DNA from: Arthrobacter sp. AFG7.2 | GTDB taxonomy: Bacteria > Actinomycetota > Actinomycetes > Actinomycetales > Micrococcaceae | NCBI RefSeq assembly: GCF_002892835.1 | Contig: NZ_PJMB01000006.1 | Span: 124,001-188,000, forward strand | DNA length: 64,000 nt | Reading direction: 5' to 3' | Shown here: positions 8,949 through 17,367 of the stretch, in pieces | Layout: each line of letters starts with the position of its first letter | Numbering within the stretch: position 1 is the first letter of the stretch | Notes under the pieces: model-generated | What the model was told of the DNA's origin: nothing | The model's database searches: none | Seen by the model: the letters and a program-made list of their open reading frames with translations, nothing else | Made by a program: the position numbers and the translations under genes

Positions 8949-9908
8949 ATGGATCCCCTCACAGACTTCCTTGACGGGCCGCGGGCCCGCAACGCCTTCC
9001 TGCTCCAGGTCAAGATGTCCCCGCCGTGGTCAATCAAGGTGGAAGATGATGCCCCCCTCACGGTTGTGGCCATGCTGCGGGGCACTGCATATTTCCGGCA
9101 GCGCAACTGTGACCCAATCCTCCTGGAACCTGGCGCCCTCCTCCTGATCCGCGACCCGTCTGCCTATGTCCTGGCCGACCAGCCGGACGGAAAACCCTCC
9201 TACTTCATCGGCATCGACCAGAACTGTTCCGGTTCCAACGGCGAAGACCTCGCCCAGGACCTGCGCACCGGCCTGCGCACCTGGGGGAACGACGCTGCCG
9301 GCCCGGACGCCATGCTCGTTGGCACGTACCGCAGCAGCGGCGAAGTGGGGGACCTGCTGCTGTCCTCGCTGCCGCCCCACGTACTGATCCAGCAGGCAGA
9401 GAACCCCATTGTTGCGGTCCTGATGGAGGAAATAGACCGGGACGGTGTTGCCCAGGCCAGCGTGCTGGACCGGCTTCTGGACCTGCTCCTGATCGGTGCC
9501 GTCCGGTCCTGGACGGCACAGGTTCCCAACGCGGAACACAACTGGCTTACCGCCGAACGGGACCCTGCCGTCCAGCAGGCCATCCGACTGATCCACAGCT
9601 CACCGGATATGCCATGGACGGTAGAGTCCCTGGCCGGCAGGGTGGGGGTTTCGAGGGCGTCACTGGCACGCCGCTTCCATGAACGCGTGGGTAAACCCCC
9701 CATGGCATACCTGAACCATTGGCGCCTTGCCAAGGCTGCCGACCTGATGGCCGATGAACGGCTTACCCTCACCACCATTTCGCGGCAGGTGGGATACGCC
9801 AGCCCCTTCAGCTTCAGCACCTCTTTCAAGAAACGGTACGGCGTAAGCCCCCAGGAATACCGTCGCCGGCAACCAGCCACCGGGGTTGCAGCCCCCTTGG
9901 GCGGCTAA
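8949..9908 (+). CDS. AraC-family transcriptional regulator (cupin_6 N-terminus)
   Basis: About 319 residues from ATG 8949; ATG 8931 would add six residues. MDPLTDFLDGPRARNAFLL and PPWSIKVEDDAPLTVVA open the cupin_6 ligand-binding domain common in actinobacterial AraC regulators. The last ~100 residues hold two helix-turn-helix units: WTVESLAGRVGVSRASLARRF and TLTTISRQVGYASPFSFSTSF, the latter ending KKRYGVSPQEYRR. It binds DNA as a one-component sensor; the ligand is unknown. It is divergently arranged with the DUF1772 gene and ends 129 bp before the biosynthetic operon. It probably controls the DUF1772 gene rather than the cluster, though both are possible. Confidence 0.9.
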   Translation: MDPLTDFLDGPRARNAFLLQVKMSPPWSIKVEDDAPLTVVAMLRGTAYFRQRNCDPILLEPGALLLIRDPSAYVLADQPDGKPSYFIGIDQNCSGSNGEDLAQDLRTGLRTWGNDAAGPDAMLVGTYRSSGEVGDLLLSSLPPHVLIQQAENPIVAVLMEEIDRDGVAQASVLDRLLDLLLIGAVRSWTAQVPNAEHNWLTAERDPAVQQAIRLIHSSPDMPWTVESLAGRVGVSRASLARRFHERVGKPPMAYLNHWRLAKAADLMADERLTLTTISRQVGYASPFSFSTSFKKRYGVSPQEYRRRQPATGVAAPLGG

Positions 9909-9925
9909 ACCCCCGCCTGCCCCTG

Positions 9926-9957
9926 TTGCGCTCGCATTGCGCTGACTGGCCTACAAC
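9926..9957 (+). promoter_or_regulatory. Putative SARP-dependent promoter of the biosynthetic operon
   Basis: TTGCGCT occurs exactly at 9926-9932 and 9937-9943, an 11-bp pitch that places both heptamers on one DNA face. Eight bases follow the second copy and then TACAAC (9952-9957), a plausible -10 box. Heptamers at an 11-bp pitch with the 3' copy 8 bp from -10 is the arrangement described for SARP targets (ActII-ORF4/DnrI type). It lies 80 bp before the first gene of the cluster. Confidence 0.6.
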
Positions 9958-10037
9958 AGTCATATCCGCAATCAACCGGCCAAGGCCTGGACATTCCATC
10001 CAGCTGCCCGCCGGTCCCAACAGGAGGACAGCCGCGA

Positions 10038-11264
10038 ATGACCGCAACCCTTGCACCCGCATCCCGGGACAACCTCAACGCCAAAGTCCGGGGCACCCAC
10101 CGGCGGGTGAAGGAACTCGAATCCGAGCCCAACCGCCGCAACAGCTTCATGCCGTACGTCCCCGTGCCGGGGACGCCGTTCGTCGATCTTTTCGGCGAAC
10201 GGCTGCTGATGATGTCCGGCTACAGCTACCTTGGCCTCAGTGGTGACGCGCGGGTCAACGAAGCCGCCAAGCGCGCGGTCGACATGTACGGTACCGGCAG
10301 CCACGGGGTCCGGGCGCTCGCCGGCACAACACCGCTCCACGAGGAACTCGAAACCGAACTGGCCGGCTTCAACGGCAGGGAAGCGGCCCTGGTGTTCAGC
10401 TCGGGCTACGCCGCGAACGTTGGGACGGTCGGTGCCATCTGCGGCCCGGGGGACCAGGTATTCATCGACAAATACGACCACGCCAGCATCGTGGACGGCT
10501 GCCAGCTCAGCGGCGCAACCGTCACCCGTTTCCGCCACAACGATCCTGAACACCTGGACCGGCGGCTCCGCGACGCTCCTGCAACTGGCGTCCGGCTGGT
10601 GATCGTGGACAGCGTCTACTCAATGGACGGGGACATTGCCCCGCTGCCGCAACTACGCAAAGTCTGCGATGACCACGGCGCCCTCCTGATGGTGGATGAG
10701 GCACACGCCATGGGCGTCATTGGAGCTACCGGCAGGGGCATCGAGGAGCACTTCAACTTCGAAGCGCTCGCCGACGTCAAACTCGGGACACTGTCCAAAG
10801 GGATCCCGTCGATGGGTGGCTGGGTGGCTGGAACCGCAGAGTTCATCTACCACCTGCGCTACGCCGCCAGGCCTTTCCTCTTCTCAGCCGCGCTCGGAGC
10901 AGCACAGACCGGCGCTGCGCTGGAGGCAGTGCGGATCCTTGACCGCGAAGCCTGGCGCGTTGCACGTATCCAGGCCGAATCTGCACGGTTCCGCAGCACC
11001 ATCTCGGCAGCCGGGATGAACACCGGAGCCAGCGAAACCGCCGTCGTGCCTTTGATCATTGGCACTGACCTCGAAGCCTATGACTTTGCCACGGCCTGCC
11101 GCGACGAAGGCATCATCGGGCTCCCCGTGGTCACGCCTGCTGTTCCTGTCAGCACGGCCCGCCTGCGGATCGCCATCACCGCTAACCACTCACCGGAGAT
11201 ACTTGACGAGGCTGCCCGGGGTTTCCTCCGCGCCGCCGCCCGCTGCAACCTGATCGGCGGTTAG
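10038..11264 (+). CDS. Alpha-oxoamine synthase (8-amino-7-oxononanoate synthase-like, PLP)
   Basis: A 408-residue fold-type I PLP enzyme. Family marks are GTGSHGVRALAG (~residues 85-96), DEAHAMGVIG (~230-239) and the Schiff-base lysine in TLSKGIPSMGG (Lys254). Members condense an acyl thioester with glycine, alanine, serine or similar amino acids with loss of CO2, giving an alpha-aminoketone (BioF, KBL, SPT, CqsA, PigH). AGGAGGA precedes the ATG well. It is the first gene of a 12-gene operon holding a carrier protein, so the acyl donor may be carrier-bound, as for PigH in prodigiosin assembly. It is not biotin synthesis: no other bio genes are nearby. Exact substrates unknown. Confidence 0.9.
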   Translation: MTATLAPASRDNLNAKVRGTHRRVKELESEPNRRNSFMPYVPVPGTPFVDLFGERLLMMSGYSYLGLSGDARVNEAAKRAVDMYGTGSHGVRALAGTTPLHEELETELAGFNGREAALVFSSGYAANVGTVGAICGPGDQVFIDKYDHASIVDGCQLSGATVTRFRHNDPEHLDRRLRDAPATGVRLVIVDSVYSMDGDIAPLPQLRKVCDDHGALLMVDEAHAMGVIGATGRGIEEHFNFEALADVKLGTLSKGIPSMGGWVAGTAEFIYHLRYAARPFLFSAALGAAQTGAALEAVRILDREAWRVARIQAESARFRSTISAAGMNTGASETAVVPLIIGTDLEAYDFATACRDEGIIGLPVVTPAVPVSTARLRIAITANHSPEILDEAARGFLRAAARCNLIGG

Positions 11265-11271
11265 GCCAGCC

Positions 11272-12495
11272 ATGGCGGCCTCCGCAATTGCCGTGACGGG
11301 CATCGGGCTGGTCACTCCAGCGGGAAACTCCGCGGACACCTTTTGGGAAGCCATAGTGGCAGGGAAGTCCAAGGCTTCCCTCCTCGATGGCGAAGAATTC
11401 GCCGGCCACCCGGTCCGGCTGGCATGCCGGGCCGTGGAACCAGCGGTTCCCTCCGGAACCTCGGCAAAGGAACTGCGCCGGCTGGATCCCTTTTCGCACT
11501 TCGCCCTGGTGGCGGCGCTGGATGCCTTCAGGGACGCAGGATCCCCGCAAACCGACACTGTGCGAACGGCAGTGGTGGTGGGCAACGCAGTGGGCGGCAG
11601 GCTCACCAGCGACCAGCAAAGCAGGCTTTTCCATACCGCAGGGCCGCAGGGCGTCAGCCCGCTGATGCCGCTGATGACCATGCCAAACGCGGCAGCGGCA
11701 ATGATCTCCATGAAGCTGGGCACCATGGGCCCGGCGCTGACGGTGGCAACCACATGCGCCAGTGGGGCCGACGCCATCGGCCACGGCATGGCCATGCTCC
11801 GCGCCGGCGTCGTGGACGTTGTCATCGCCGGAGGATGCGAGGCGACCATAACGCCCGTAACCCTGGCCGCCTTCGCCAACCTCGGTGCCCTGTCGGGCAG
11901 GAATGACAACCCGGGCTCTGCGTCAAGGCCGTTCGATGCCGGCCGCGACGGCTTTGTGATGGGGGAAGGCGCCGCCTTTGTGGTCCTTGAAAGGCCGGCC
12001 GACGCCCAGGCGCGCGGTGCCAAGAGTTACGGGCACGTGCTCGGCTATGCCTCCACGGCCGACGCCCACCACCTCGCCATGCCGCATCCTACGGGCCTCG
12101 GGGCCCAGCATGCGATGCGGGCCGCGCTCGCCAGTGCAGGCGTGGCAACCGATGAGATCGGCCATGTCAATGCGCATGGCACGTCAACGCGGCTGAACGA
12201 CCGCATCGAGGCAGACGCCATCTCAGCAGTCTTCGGCCAGGACGCCCCGCCGGTCACGGCCACGAAAGGTGTTACCGGCCACCTCCTGGGCGCCGCCGGA
12301 GCCGCGGAGGCCATCGCCACCCTCTTGGCCCTTCGCGCCGGATGTGTTCCGCCGGTCGCCAACCATACCCTCACAGAACAAGGAATCGAGCTCGATATCG
12401 TGCACACCGAACCGAGGAACATTTCTTCTGCCCCGGCCCTCTCCAACTCCTTCGGGTTCGGCGGACACAACGCATGCCTGGTGATGGCATCATGA
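11272..12495 (+). CDS. Beta-ketoacyl-ACP synthase II-like (FabF-type ketosynthase)
   Basis: A 407-residue thiolase-fold ketosynthase. The Cys-His-His triad is intact: Cys162 in TTCASGAD, His302 in NAHGTSTRLND and His337 in GVTGHLLGAAG. It would catalyse decarboxylative Claisen condensation of a carrier-bound acyl group with malonyl-ACP. It begins 7 bp after the oxoamine synthase and overlaps the hotdog gene by 4 bp. The intact Cys argues that it is a true condensing enzyme rather than a chain-length factor. By analogy with PigJ it might extend a pyrrolyl thioester (inference). No malonyl transferase is seen in the cluster, so a housekeeping FabD would have to serve. Confidence 0.92.
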   Translation: MAASAIAVTGIGLVTPAGNSADTFWEAIVAGKSKASLLDGEEFAGHPVRLACRAVEPAVPSGTSAKELRRLDPFSHFALVAALDAFRDAGSPQTDTVRTAVVVGNAVGGRLTSDQQSRLFHTAGPQGVSPLMPLMTMPNAAAAMISMKLGTMGPALTVATTCASGADAIGHGMAMLRAGVVDVVIAGGCEATITPVTLAAFANLGALSGRNDNPGSASRPFDAGRDGFVMGEGAAFVVLERPADAQARGAKSYGHVLGYASTADAHHLAMPHPTGLGAQHAMRAALASAGVATDEIGHVNAHGTSTRLNDRIEADAISAVFGQDAPPVTATKGVTGHLLGAAGAAEAIATLLALRAGCVPPVANHTLTEQGIELDIVHTEPRNISSAPALSNSFGFGGHNACLVMAS

Positions 12496-13352
12496 CCGCA
12501 CCCGCTGGCCTGGGCGCGAGGCCCCATCTCGAAGGACTGTCCGTCGCCACCAGGACAGACGTTGCCGCAGGTGACATTGCCGGCTACCGCCAGGTGGTGC
12601 GCAGCCTTCTCTTCCGCCCCGCTGCAGACGGAGCCAGCCCTGTCCACGGCTTCGTCCTGTCCCATCCTGCCTTCAACGCGCTCATTGAACGCCTTTTCCC
12701 GGGCAACACCAGCCTTGTCCACCTGCAGCAGGAGCTGACGGTCCACCGCGGAATTCAGGCGGGGGACACCATCCGGACCTTCGCCGAAGTGACATCGCTG
12801 CGGTCGGAACCACAGGGCGCCCGCGTCACTATCGCATGCAGCCAGACCGACGACGGCGGCGGCCCTGTGACCGACCTTAAGGCCACCGTACTGCTCAAGG
12901 GCTACCTGCAGGGGGAAGACTTCGGTGCCAATGCACAGCAGGCTTCGCCGGTGCGGGCGCTTCCCGGCGCGGACCCTGTGGAATTCGAGGTCACCCCAAC
13001 GCAGTCCTTCATCAACGCCTACGCCCTCGCCTCCGGGGACCACAACCCCATCCACACCAGCCCTGCCGCTGCCAGGGATGCCGGCTTCCCGGGTCCCATT
13101 GCGCACGGAATGAGCAGCCTGGCGGTCGGTTGCGAGATCGCTGCCGACAGGCTTGGAAGCGGCCGGATCAGTACGGTCCGGAGCCTCGGTGCCCGGTTTT
13201 CCCTCCCCATCCTTCCTGGTGAACCGCTGGTATTCTCCTTCCGTCCAACCGCTTTGGCAGACACCTTCGTGTTTGGCTGCACCACGCCCCGCGGCCCGGC
13301 CATCAAAGCCGGCTGGATGCGGATCTCCGATGCTGCGGAGCCAAGGCCGTGA
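12492..13352 (+). CDS. MaoC-like double hotdog dehydratase/hydratase
   Basis: About 286 residues with two hotdog halves. The C-terminal half carries the hydratase-2 motif ASGDHNPIHTS...GFPGPIAHGM, with the catalytic Asp/His pair in GDHNPIH. The N-terminal half is degenerate, as is usual in double-hotdog enzymes. The family dehydrates 3-hydroxyacyl or hydrates enoyl thioesters. ATG 12492 overlaps the ketosynthase stop (ATGA). No ketoreductase is present in the cluster, so its role is not obvious. It may instead act on another beta-oxygenated intermediate. Confidence 0.82.
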   Translation: MTAPAGLGARPHLEGLSVATRTDVAAGDIAGYRQVVRSLLFRPAADGASPVHGFVLSHPAFNALIERLFPGNTSLVHLQQELTVHRGIQAGDTIRTFAEVTSLRSEPQGARVTIACSQTDDGGGPVTDLKATVLLKGYLQGEDFGANAQQASPVRALPGADPVEFEVTPTQSFINAYALASGDHNPIHTSPAAARDAGFPGPIAHGMSSLAVGCEIAADRLGSGRISTVRSLGARFSLPILPGEPLVFSFRPTALADTFVFGCTTPRGPAIKAGWMRISDAAEPRP

Positions 13353-14872
13353 ACCGCCTCTACGAACAGATCATGGCGCACGCAGCCTCGGGGCCGGGTA
13401 CACCTGCGCTGATCGAAGGAAACGGGCCTGTCAGTTACGGACAGCTGGCCCGCCTGGCTGAAGAGCAGGGCGCGGTCCTCGCCGACGCAGGTGTTTCCGG
13501 ACCGGATGCTGTGGCGATCGTTGCCCACAAATGCAGTGAAACCATCGCAGCGGTCCTGGAGTGCCTGCGCCAGCGGAGGCCCTTCCTGCTGCTGTCACCC
13601 CTCTTGCCTGTTTCATCCCGCGCCGCCACAGCAGCAGAGGCAGGGTGTACAGGCATCCTGCACCCGGCGGACCGCCGCGTGGAGCTCCTTCAACCCGACG
13701 CCGGGCCCGTCATTCCTGCAGATGTCCGCTTCATGCTCACCACTTCCGGGTCCACAGGCAGGCCCAAAATCGTTTTCCTTGGCTTGCAGGAAACAGACAA
13801 TTTCGCCGGGTGGGCGGCAGCGGCCTTCACTCTCCGGCCGGCAACCACAGTGCTGAGCCTGGCCCCGTTGAATTTCGATTTATCGCTGCTGGACGTCTGG
13901 ACCACCCTCGCCTGCGGAGGATGCGTTGTGCTGGTCCCGCCTGCAAAGGCGGTTGATGGCAGCTACGTGCTGGCGCAGGTGCTGGAACACAAGGTGGAGA
14001 TCATCCAAGGAGTACCGATGTTCCTCCAGCTGCTTGCGGATGCTGCGGCGGCCTCCCGGGAGAGGGCGGACAACCCGGGCAGCAGCAGCGGGCACCCTTA
14101 CGTCCGGCACGTCATCTTCACCGGTGACGAGGCATTGCCCCGGACGGTCGACGGCATGCGGCACGCATTTCCCGAAGCCACCATTCACAACGTGTACGGC
14201 TGCACTGAGACGAACGACAGCCTGATGTACAGCCTGCCTCCATCCCGTGCCGTCCCGGAGCGACTTCCCGTTGGAAGCCCGGTGGCCGGCGCCGAGGTCT
14301 GCCTGCTGGATGCGGAGGGCCGGGAAATTTCAGGTCCCGGTGAGGGTGAGCTCCTGGTCCACACTCCGTTTATGGCCGCAGGCTACTCGGACCCCCAGCT
14401 GACGGCCAGGAAGTTCGTTCAGCATCCGCGGCGCCATGGCATCACGGCCTTCCGCAGCGGAGACCTCTTCCGCCGTGACAGCAGTGGTTACCTGTTCCTG
14501 CTCGGACGAACGGACCACCAGGTGAAGGTTCGCGGCGTTGCCGCCAACACTGCCGAGATTGAGAGGGTCATCGGACTGCACCAAGCCGTGGCGGCAGCGG
14601 CAGTGATGACCGAGGCGGACCCCATCGGGGGCAGGCGGCTGCTGGCCGTCGTCGAACGCTCCGCAGGTTCCACCCTGTCTGTCCTGGATCTGCGCACGCA
14701 CTGCGCCACCCACCTGCCCCGCACTTCCATCCCCGCCGTGATCCGGATCACGGAAACGGCCCTGCCCCTGACCACCACCGGAAAAATCAACCGGCAACAG
14801 ACCCAGCGGGAGTACTTCCCGCTCACGTCACAACACCCGCGCGCACCACAACAAGGAGTACTTACGCCATGA
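13349..14872 (+). CDS. Stand-alone amino-acid adenylation enzyme (AMP-dependent ligase)
   Basis: A 507-residue ANL-superfamily protein with the NRPS core motifs: A3 LTTSGSTGRPK, A4-like NFDLSLLD, A5 NVYGCTETND, A7 FRSGDLF, A8 GRTDHQVKVRG and A10 PLTTTGKINR. The FDxS aspartate normally grips an amino-acid alpha-amine. The overall look (LAPLNFDLSLLDVWTTLACGG) resembles free-standing prolyl-adenylating enzymes such as PltF, RedM and PigI. It would load an amino acid, perhaps proline, onto the carrier protein that follows. Its GTG start overlaps the upstream stop and its end overlaps the carrier start. Proline specificity is inferred mainly from neighbours and has not been computed. Confidence 0.88.
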   Translation: MNRLYEQIMAHAASGPGTPALIEGNGPVSYGQLARLAEEQGAVLADAGVSGPDAVAIVAHKCSETIAAVLECLRQRRPFLLLSPLLPVSSRAATAAEAGCTGILHPADRRVELLQPDAGPVIPADVRFMLTTSGSTGRPKIVFLGLQETDNFAGWAAAAFTLRPATTVLSLAPLNFDLSLLDVWTTLACGGCVVLVPPAKAVDGSYVLAQVLEHKVEIIQGVPMFLQLLADAAAASRERADNPGSSSGHPYVRHVIFTGDEALPRTVDGMRHAFPEATIHNVYGCTETNDSLMYSLPPSRAVPERLPVGSPVAGAEVCLLDAEGREISGPGEGELLVHTPFMAAGYSDPQLTARKFVQHPRRHGITAFRSGDLFRRDSSGYLFLLGRTDHQVKVRGVAANTAEIERVIGLHQAVAAAAVMTEADPIGGRRLLAVVERSAGSTLSVLDLRTHCATHLPRTSIPAVIRITETALPLTTTGKINRQQTQREYFPLTSQHPRAPQQGVLTP

Positions 14873-15129
14873 ACACCACCGACACCATTCGCCAGTACGT
14901 CATTGAAGAGTTCCTTCCCGGAACGGATCCCCAGGAAATCCCGAGTGAGATGGACCTGCTGAACAGCGGCATTATCGACAGCCTTGGCCTGCTGAAAATG
15001 ATCGCCTGGATCGAGACGACCTTTGAGGTTTCCGTGGGGGACGAGGACCTGGATCCGGAAAACTTCCGCAGCCTCACCAGCATGGCCGGTTTTATCCGTG
15101 CGGCCAGCCTGAACCGTACCGCGGTCTAG
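14869..15129 (+). CDS. Acyl/peptidyl carrier protein
   Basis: An 86-residue acidic helical protein with the phosphopantetheine site GIIDSLGLL, serine at residue 38. It overlaps the adenylation gene by 4 bp (ATGA), so the two are probably made in equal amounts and work as a pair. Its size and placement match PltL/RedO/CloN5, which carry prolyl and then pyrrolyl groups. It is the only carrier protein visible in the cluster. Confidence 0.9.
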   Translation: MNTTDTIRQYVIEEFLPGTDPQEIPSEMDLLNSGIIDSLGLLKMIAWIETTFEVSVGDEDLDPENFRSLTSMAGFIRAASLNRTAV

Positions 15130-15131
15130 CC

Positions 15132-16172
15132 GTGACCACGGACGTCCTGGAAACCCTGGTACGGCGGGAGGAGAGCGTTTCAGCAGAGCAATGGGCCGGG
15201 TTCTGGGCTGCCCTCACTCCCGGGCACACCAGCCGGGCTGAGGTGGTGGGGGTGCTGTCCTCGCTTGCCACGGATCTCCCGGACACCGCCACCATGCTGG
15301 CCTTCATCGAAAGTGTTGGGCCGCGTGAGGGCCGGACGGACCTTCCTGGCGGCGCGGAAGGCACAGTGAACATAGTGGGAACCGGCGGCGGGCCGCGGAC
15401 CATGAACATCTCCACTGCGGCGGCGTTCGTTGCTGCCGCTGCCGGAACCCGGGTGGTCAAAACGGGGTCGCGTTCCTACGCCAGTTCCCTGGGATCGATT
15501 GACCTGCTGGGCCGTGCGGGGATCCCGACCACTGCAAATACGGAGGAGACGCTCCGGCAGCTCCGGCAGTCCGGGCTGGCCTTTGCCGGGCAGTATGTCT
15601 ATCCCGCCGAACTGATCCGGCTCGCACGGACCATCGTGCCGGTGGGCATGAAGGCTTTTGGCCGGTTCCTGAACGTGGTGGGTCCATTCATTGCGGACGT
15701 TCCCGCGCAGGCCCAGCTGACAGGTGTATCCGCAAGGGCACCCCTGGCGATGGTGCGGGAACTGGCCCAGGGGCATCAGGCTCGGGCGGTCTGGGTCACG
15801 GCCAACGATTATGGCGTCGATGAGCTCTTGAGCTTCGCCATGAACAGCGTGTACCGGCCGGACGGAACCGTCGAGTACCTGGAACCCGCTTCCGTAGCGT
15901 CCGGGAAGGGAGAGCTGGCGGATCTGGCGCCGGTCCCTCCGGATGACGCCGTCGGCCATTTCCTGGCGGCACTGGCCGGCACGGTGAACCGGACCGTCAC
16001 GGAAACAGTCTGCCTCAATGCCGCCGCACTGCTCATGGCGGCAGGGGACTCCGCCACCTGGCCGGGTGCTTACGACACCGCGATGGACAGTGTCCGCGGG
16101 GGACACGCTGCTGAGCTGGCCGCCAGCCTCATCCCCGTGGAGTCCGCGCCGGGGCCCGGGGGGATGCCATGA
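15132..16172 (+). CDS. Anthranilate phosphoribosyltransferase-like enzyme (TrpD paralogue)
   Basis: A 346-residue glycosyltransferase-family-3 protein. The PRPP-binding segment IVGTGGGPRTMNIST (81-95) matches the TrpD GTGGDxxxTFNIST motif. The usual KHGNR anthranilate loop reads KTGSR (110-114), and the later Arg-rich RTxFNxLGP region reads FGRFLNVVGP. So PRPP binding looks kept while acceptor binding is altered. It would attach phosphoribose to the nitrogen of some acceptor other than anthranilate (inference). GTG start, 2 bp after the carrier gene. No TrpE or TrpG is nearby, so this is not the housekeeping trp operon. Confidence 0.85.
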   Translation: MTTDVLETLVRREESVSAEQWAGFWAALTPGHTSRAEVVGVLSSLATDLPDTATMLAFIESVGPREGRTDLPGGAEGTVNIVGTGGGPRTMNISTAAAFVAAAAGTRVVKTGSRSYASSLGSIDLLGRAGIPTTANTEETLRQLRQSGLAFAGQYVYPAELIRLARTIVPVGMKAFGRFLNVVGPFIADVPAQAQLTGVSARAPLAMVRELAQGHQARAVWVTANDYGVDELLSFAMNSVYRPDGTVEYLEPASVASGKGELADLAPVPPDDAVGHFLAALAGTVNRTVTETVCLNAAALLMAAGDSATWPGAYDTAMDSVRGGHAAELAASLIPVESAPGPGGMP

Positions 16173-17002
16173 GCAGCTTCTTCGAACGTCCGACGGCGGC
16201 TGGTCCGGGTACAGTGATCTTCCTCAACGCCGGCGATCCACCCCTTGGCGAACTTGTTGGGCTGGTCCTGGACATGGACCGGGCGGGAGTGGACTGCCTG
16301 GAGCTGGCCGTGCCCTTTCCCGATTCCGTGACTGACGGTCCGGTCATCAGGCGCTCTGCCTCGAGGGCGCTGGACACTGGCATCACGCTGGAGCAGGTGC
16401 TGGCCTTCATTGACGGCATCAAACCCCAGCTGCGGCGGCTGAAGATCGTCCTCCTGGCCGATTGGAGCCATACGGTCAGGCAGCCCGGCTTGGCGAACTT
16501 CCTGGCTGCGGTGGCAGCGTCAAGTGTGGACGGCCTGCTGATCCACGCCCTGCCGCCCATCCTGCGCGACGAATACCGGCGCTCGGCAGCGCTCGCCGGC
16601 ATTCCGGTCGTTACCACCTGCTATGACGTCGTCTCCAGCCAGGAAACCCTGCGGGACGCAGCTGCCTCCGCCTCGGCCTACGTCTACCTTGTGGCCAAGT
16701 ATGGACGCAGCGGTTCCCGTCCCACAGAAGGCTACGAGTCCCTCAAAGGCACCGTCCAGGATTTGCGCACGTACGGCGCGGAATCAATCGCCGTCGGGTT
16801 CGGAGTCAGCACCAGGGCAGACCTGGATCAGCTGGCTGCCACCGGCACCGACGCCGCAATCATCGGCACGGCCGCCGTGGCGGCCGTGGAAGCCGGCTCC
16901 GCGGCCGGCGATGTCCGGGCAGCCTTCAGCGCGTTCCTCCACAACATCACACCGCATCAACCACTTACCGAAGGGATTTCCCATGTTTGTTCGCAGGCGT
17001 GA
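16169..17002 (+). CDS. Tryptophan synthase alpha-like retro-aldolase (TrpA paralogue)
   Basis: A 277-residue TIM barrel. The two catalytic acids of TrpA are retained with normal spacing: Glu45 in CLELAVPF and Asp56 in VTDGPVI (Glu49 and Asp60 in Salmonella TrpA). NAGDPP, YLVAKYGRSG and VGFGVS also fit. No trpB-like gene is present, so a released indole-like aromatic would leave free, as with the plant TrpA homologue BX1/IGL. The usual DLP loop reads ALP, suggesting a changed pocket or loss of TrpB contacts. ATG overlaps the TrpD-like stop. It would cleave glyceraldehyde 3-phosphate from a cyclised ribulose-phosphate adduct (inference). Confidence 0.85.
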   Translation: MSSFFERPTAAGPGTVIFLNAGDPPLGELVGLVLDMDRAGVDCLELAVPFPDSVTDGPVIRRSASRALDTGITLEQVLAFIDGIKPQLRRLKIVLLADWSHTVRQPGLANFLAAVAASSVDGLLIHALPPILRDEYRRSAALAGIPVVTTCYDVVSSQETLRDAAASASAYVYLVAKYGRSGSRPTEGYESLKGTVQDLRTYGAESIAVGFGVSTRADLDQLAATGTDAAIIGTAAVAAVEAGSAAGDVRAAFSAFLHNITPHQPLTEGISHVCSQA

Positions 17003-17357
17003 AGACGTCAACACTGTCAACTGGGGCAACGGCACCAGCAGCCGCCTCCTCGTGGAGCAGGACAGCATGGGTTTTGCTGTTGCCCACACCGTGGTCAAGG
17101 CAGGCAGCAGTTCCATGCTGAAGTACTCCCGCCACCTCGAGGCCTGCTATTGCATCGCAGGATCCGGGTCCGTGGTGGAGCATGACGGGACCAGGCATGA
17201 AATCGTTCCCGGGGTGCTGTATGCCCTGGACGAGCACGACGCCCACCACCTGCAGGCCGCGGACCATGAAGACATGCACCTCATCTCCGTTTTCAATCCA
17301 CCCCTCCGCGGAGACGAGGCCCACAGCCTCGACCCTTCCGGCTACTCCTCCTACTAG
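16983..17357 (+). CDS. Ectoine-synthase-like metal-dependent cupin (EctC family)
   Basis: A 124-residue single cupin, close to the ~130 residues of EctC. The EctC signatures are present: HLEACYCI (Glu53), LYALDEHDAHHL (Tyr80, His88) and VFNPPLRGDEAH. By family comparison these match the EctC iron ligands Glu57, Tyr85 and His93. EctC closes a ring by intramolecular condensation of an amine with an amide carbonyl. No ectA, ectB or ectD is nearby, so ectoine is not the product. A ring-closing role on an aminoketone from the oxoamine synthase is plausible but inferred. It overlaps the TrpA-like gene by 20 bp and has its own AAGGGA ribosome site. Confidence 0.85.
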   Translation: MFVRRREDVNTVNWGNGTSSRLLVEQDSMGFAVAHTVVKAGSSSMLKYSRHLEACYCIAGSGSVVEHDGTRHEIVPGVLYALDEHDAHHLQAADHEDMHLISVFNPPLRGDEAHSLDPSGYSSY

Positions 17358-17367
17358 GGGTGGACAG

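Noticed and set aside
10038..11264. bioF of biotin synthesis
   Set aside because: No bioA, bioB or bioD is nearby, and the gene is the first of an operon with ketosynthase and carrier protein.
16983..17357. Ectoine biosynthesis
   Set aside because: A single EctC-like gene without ectA or ectB cannot make ectoine.
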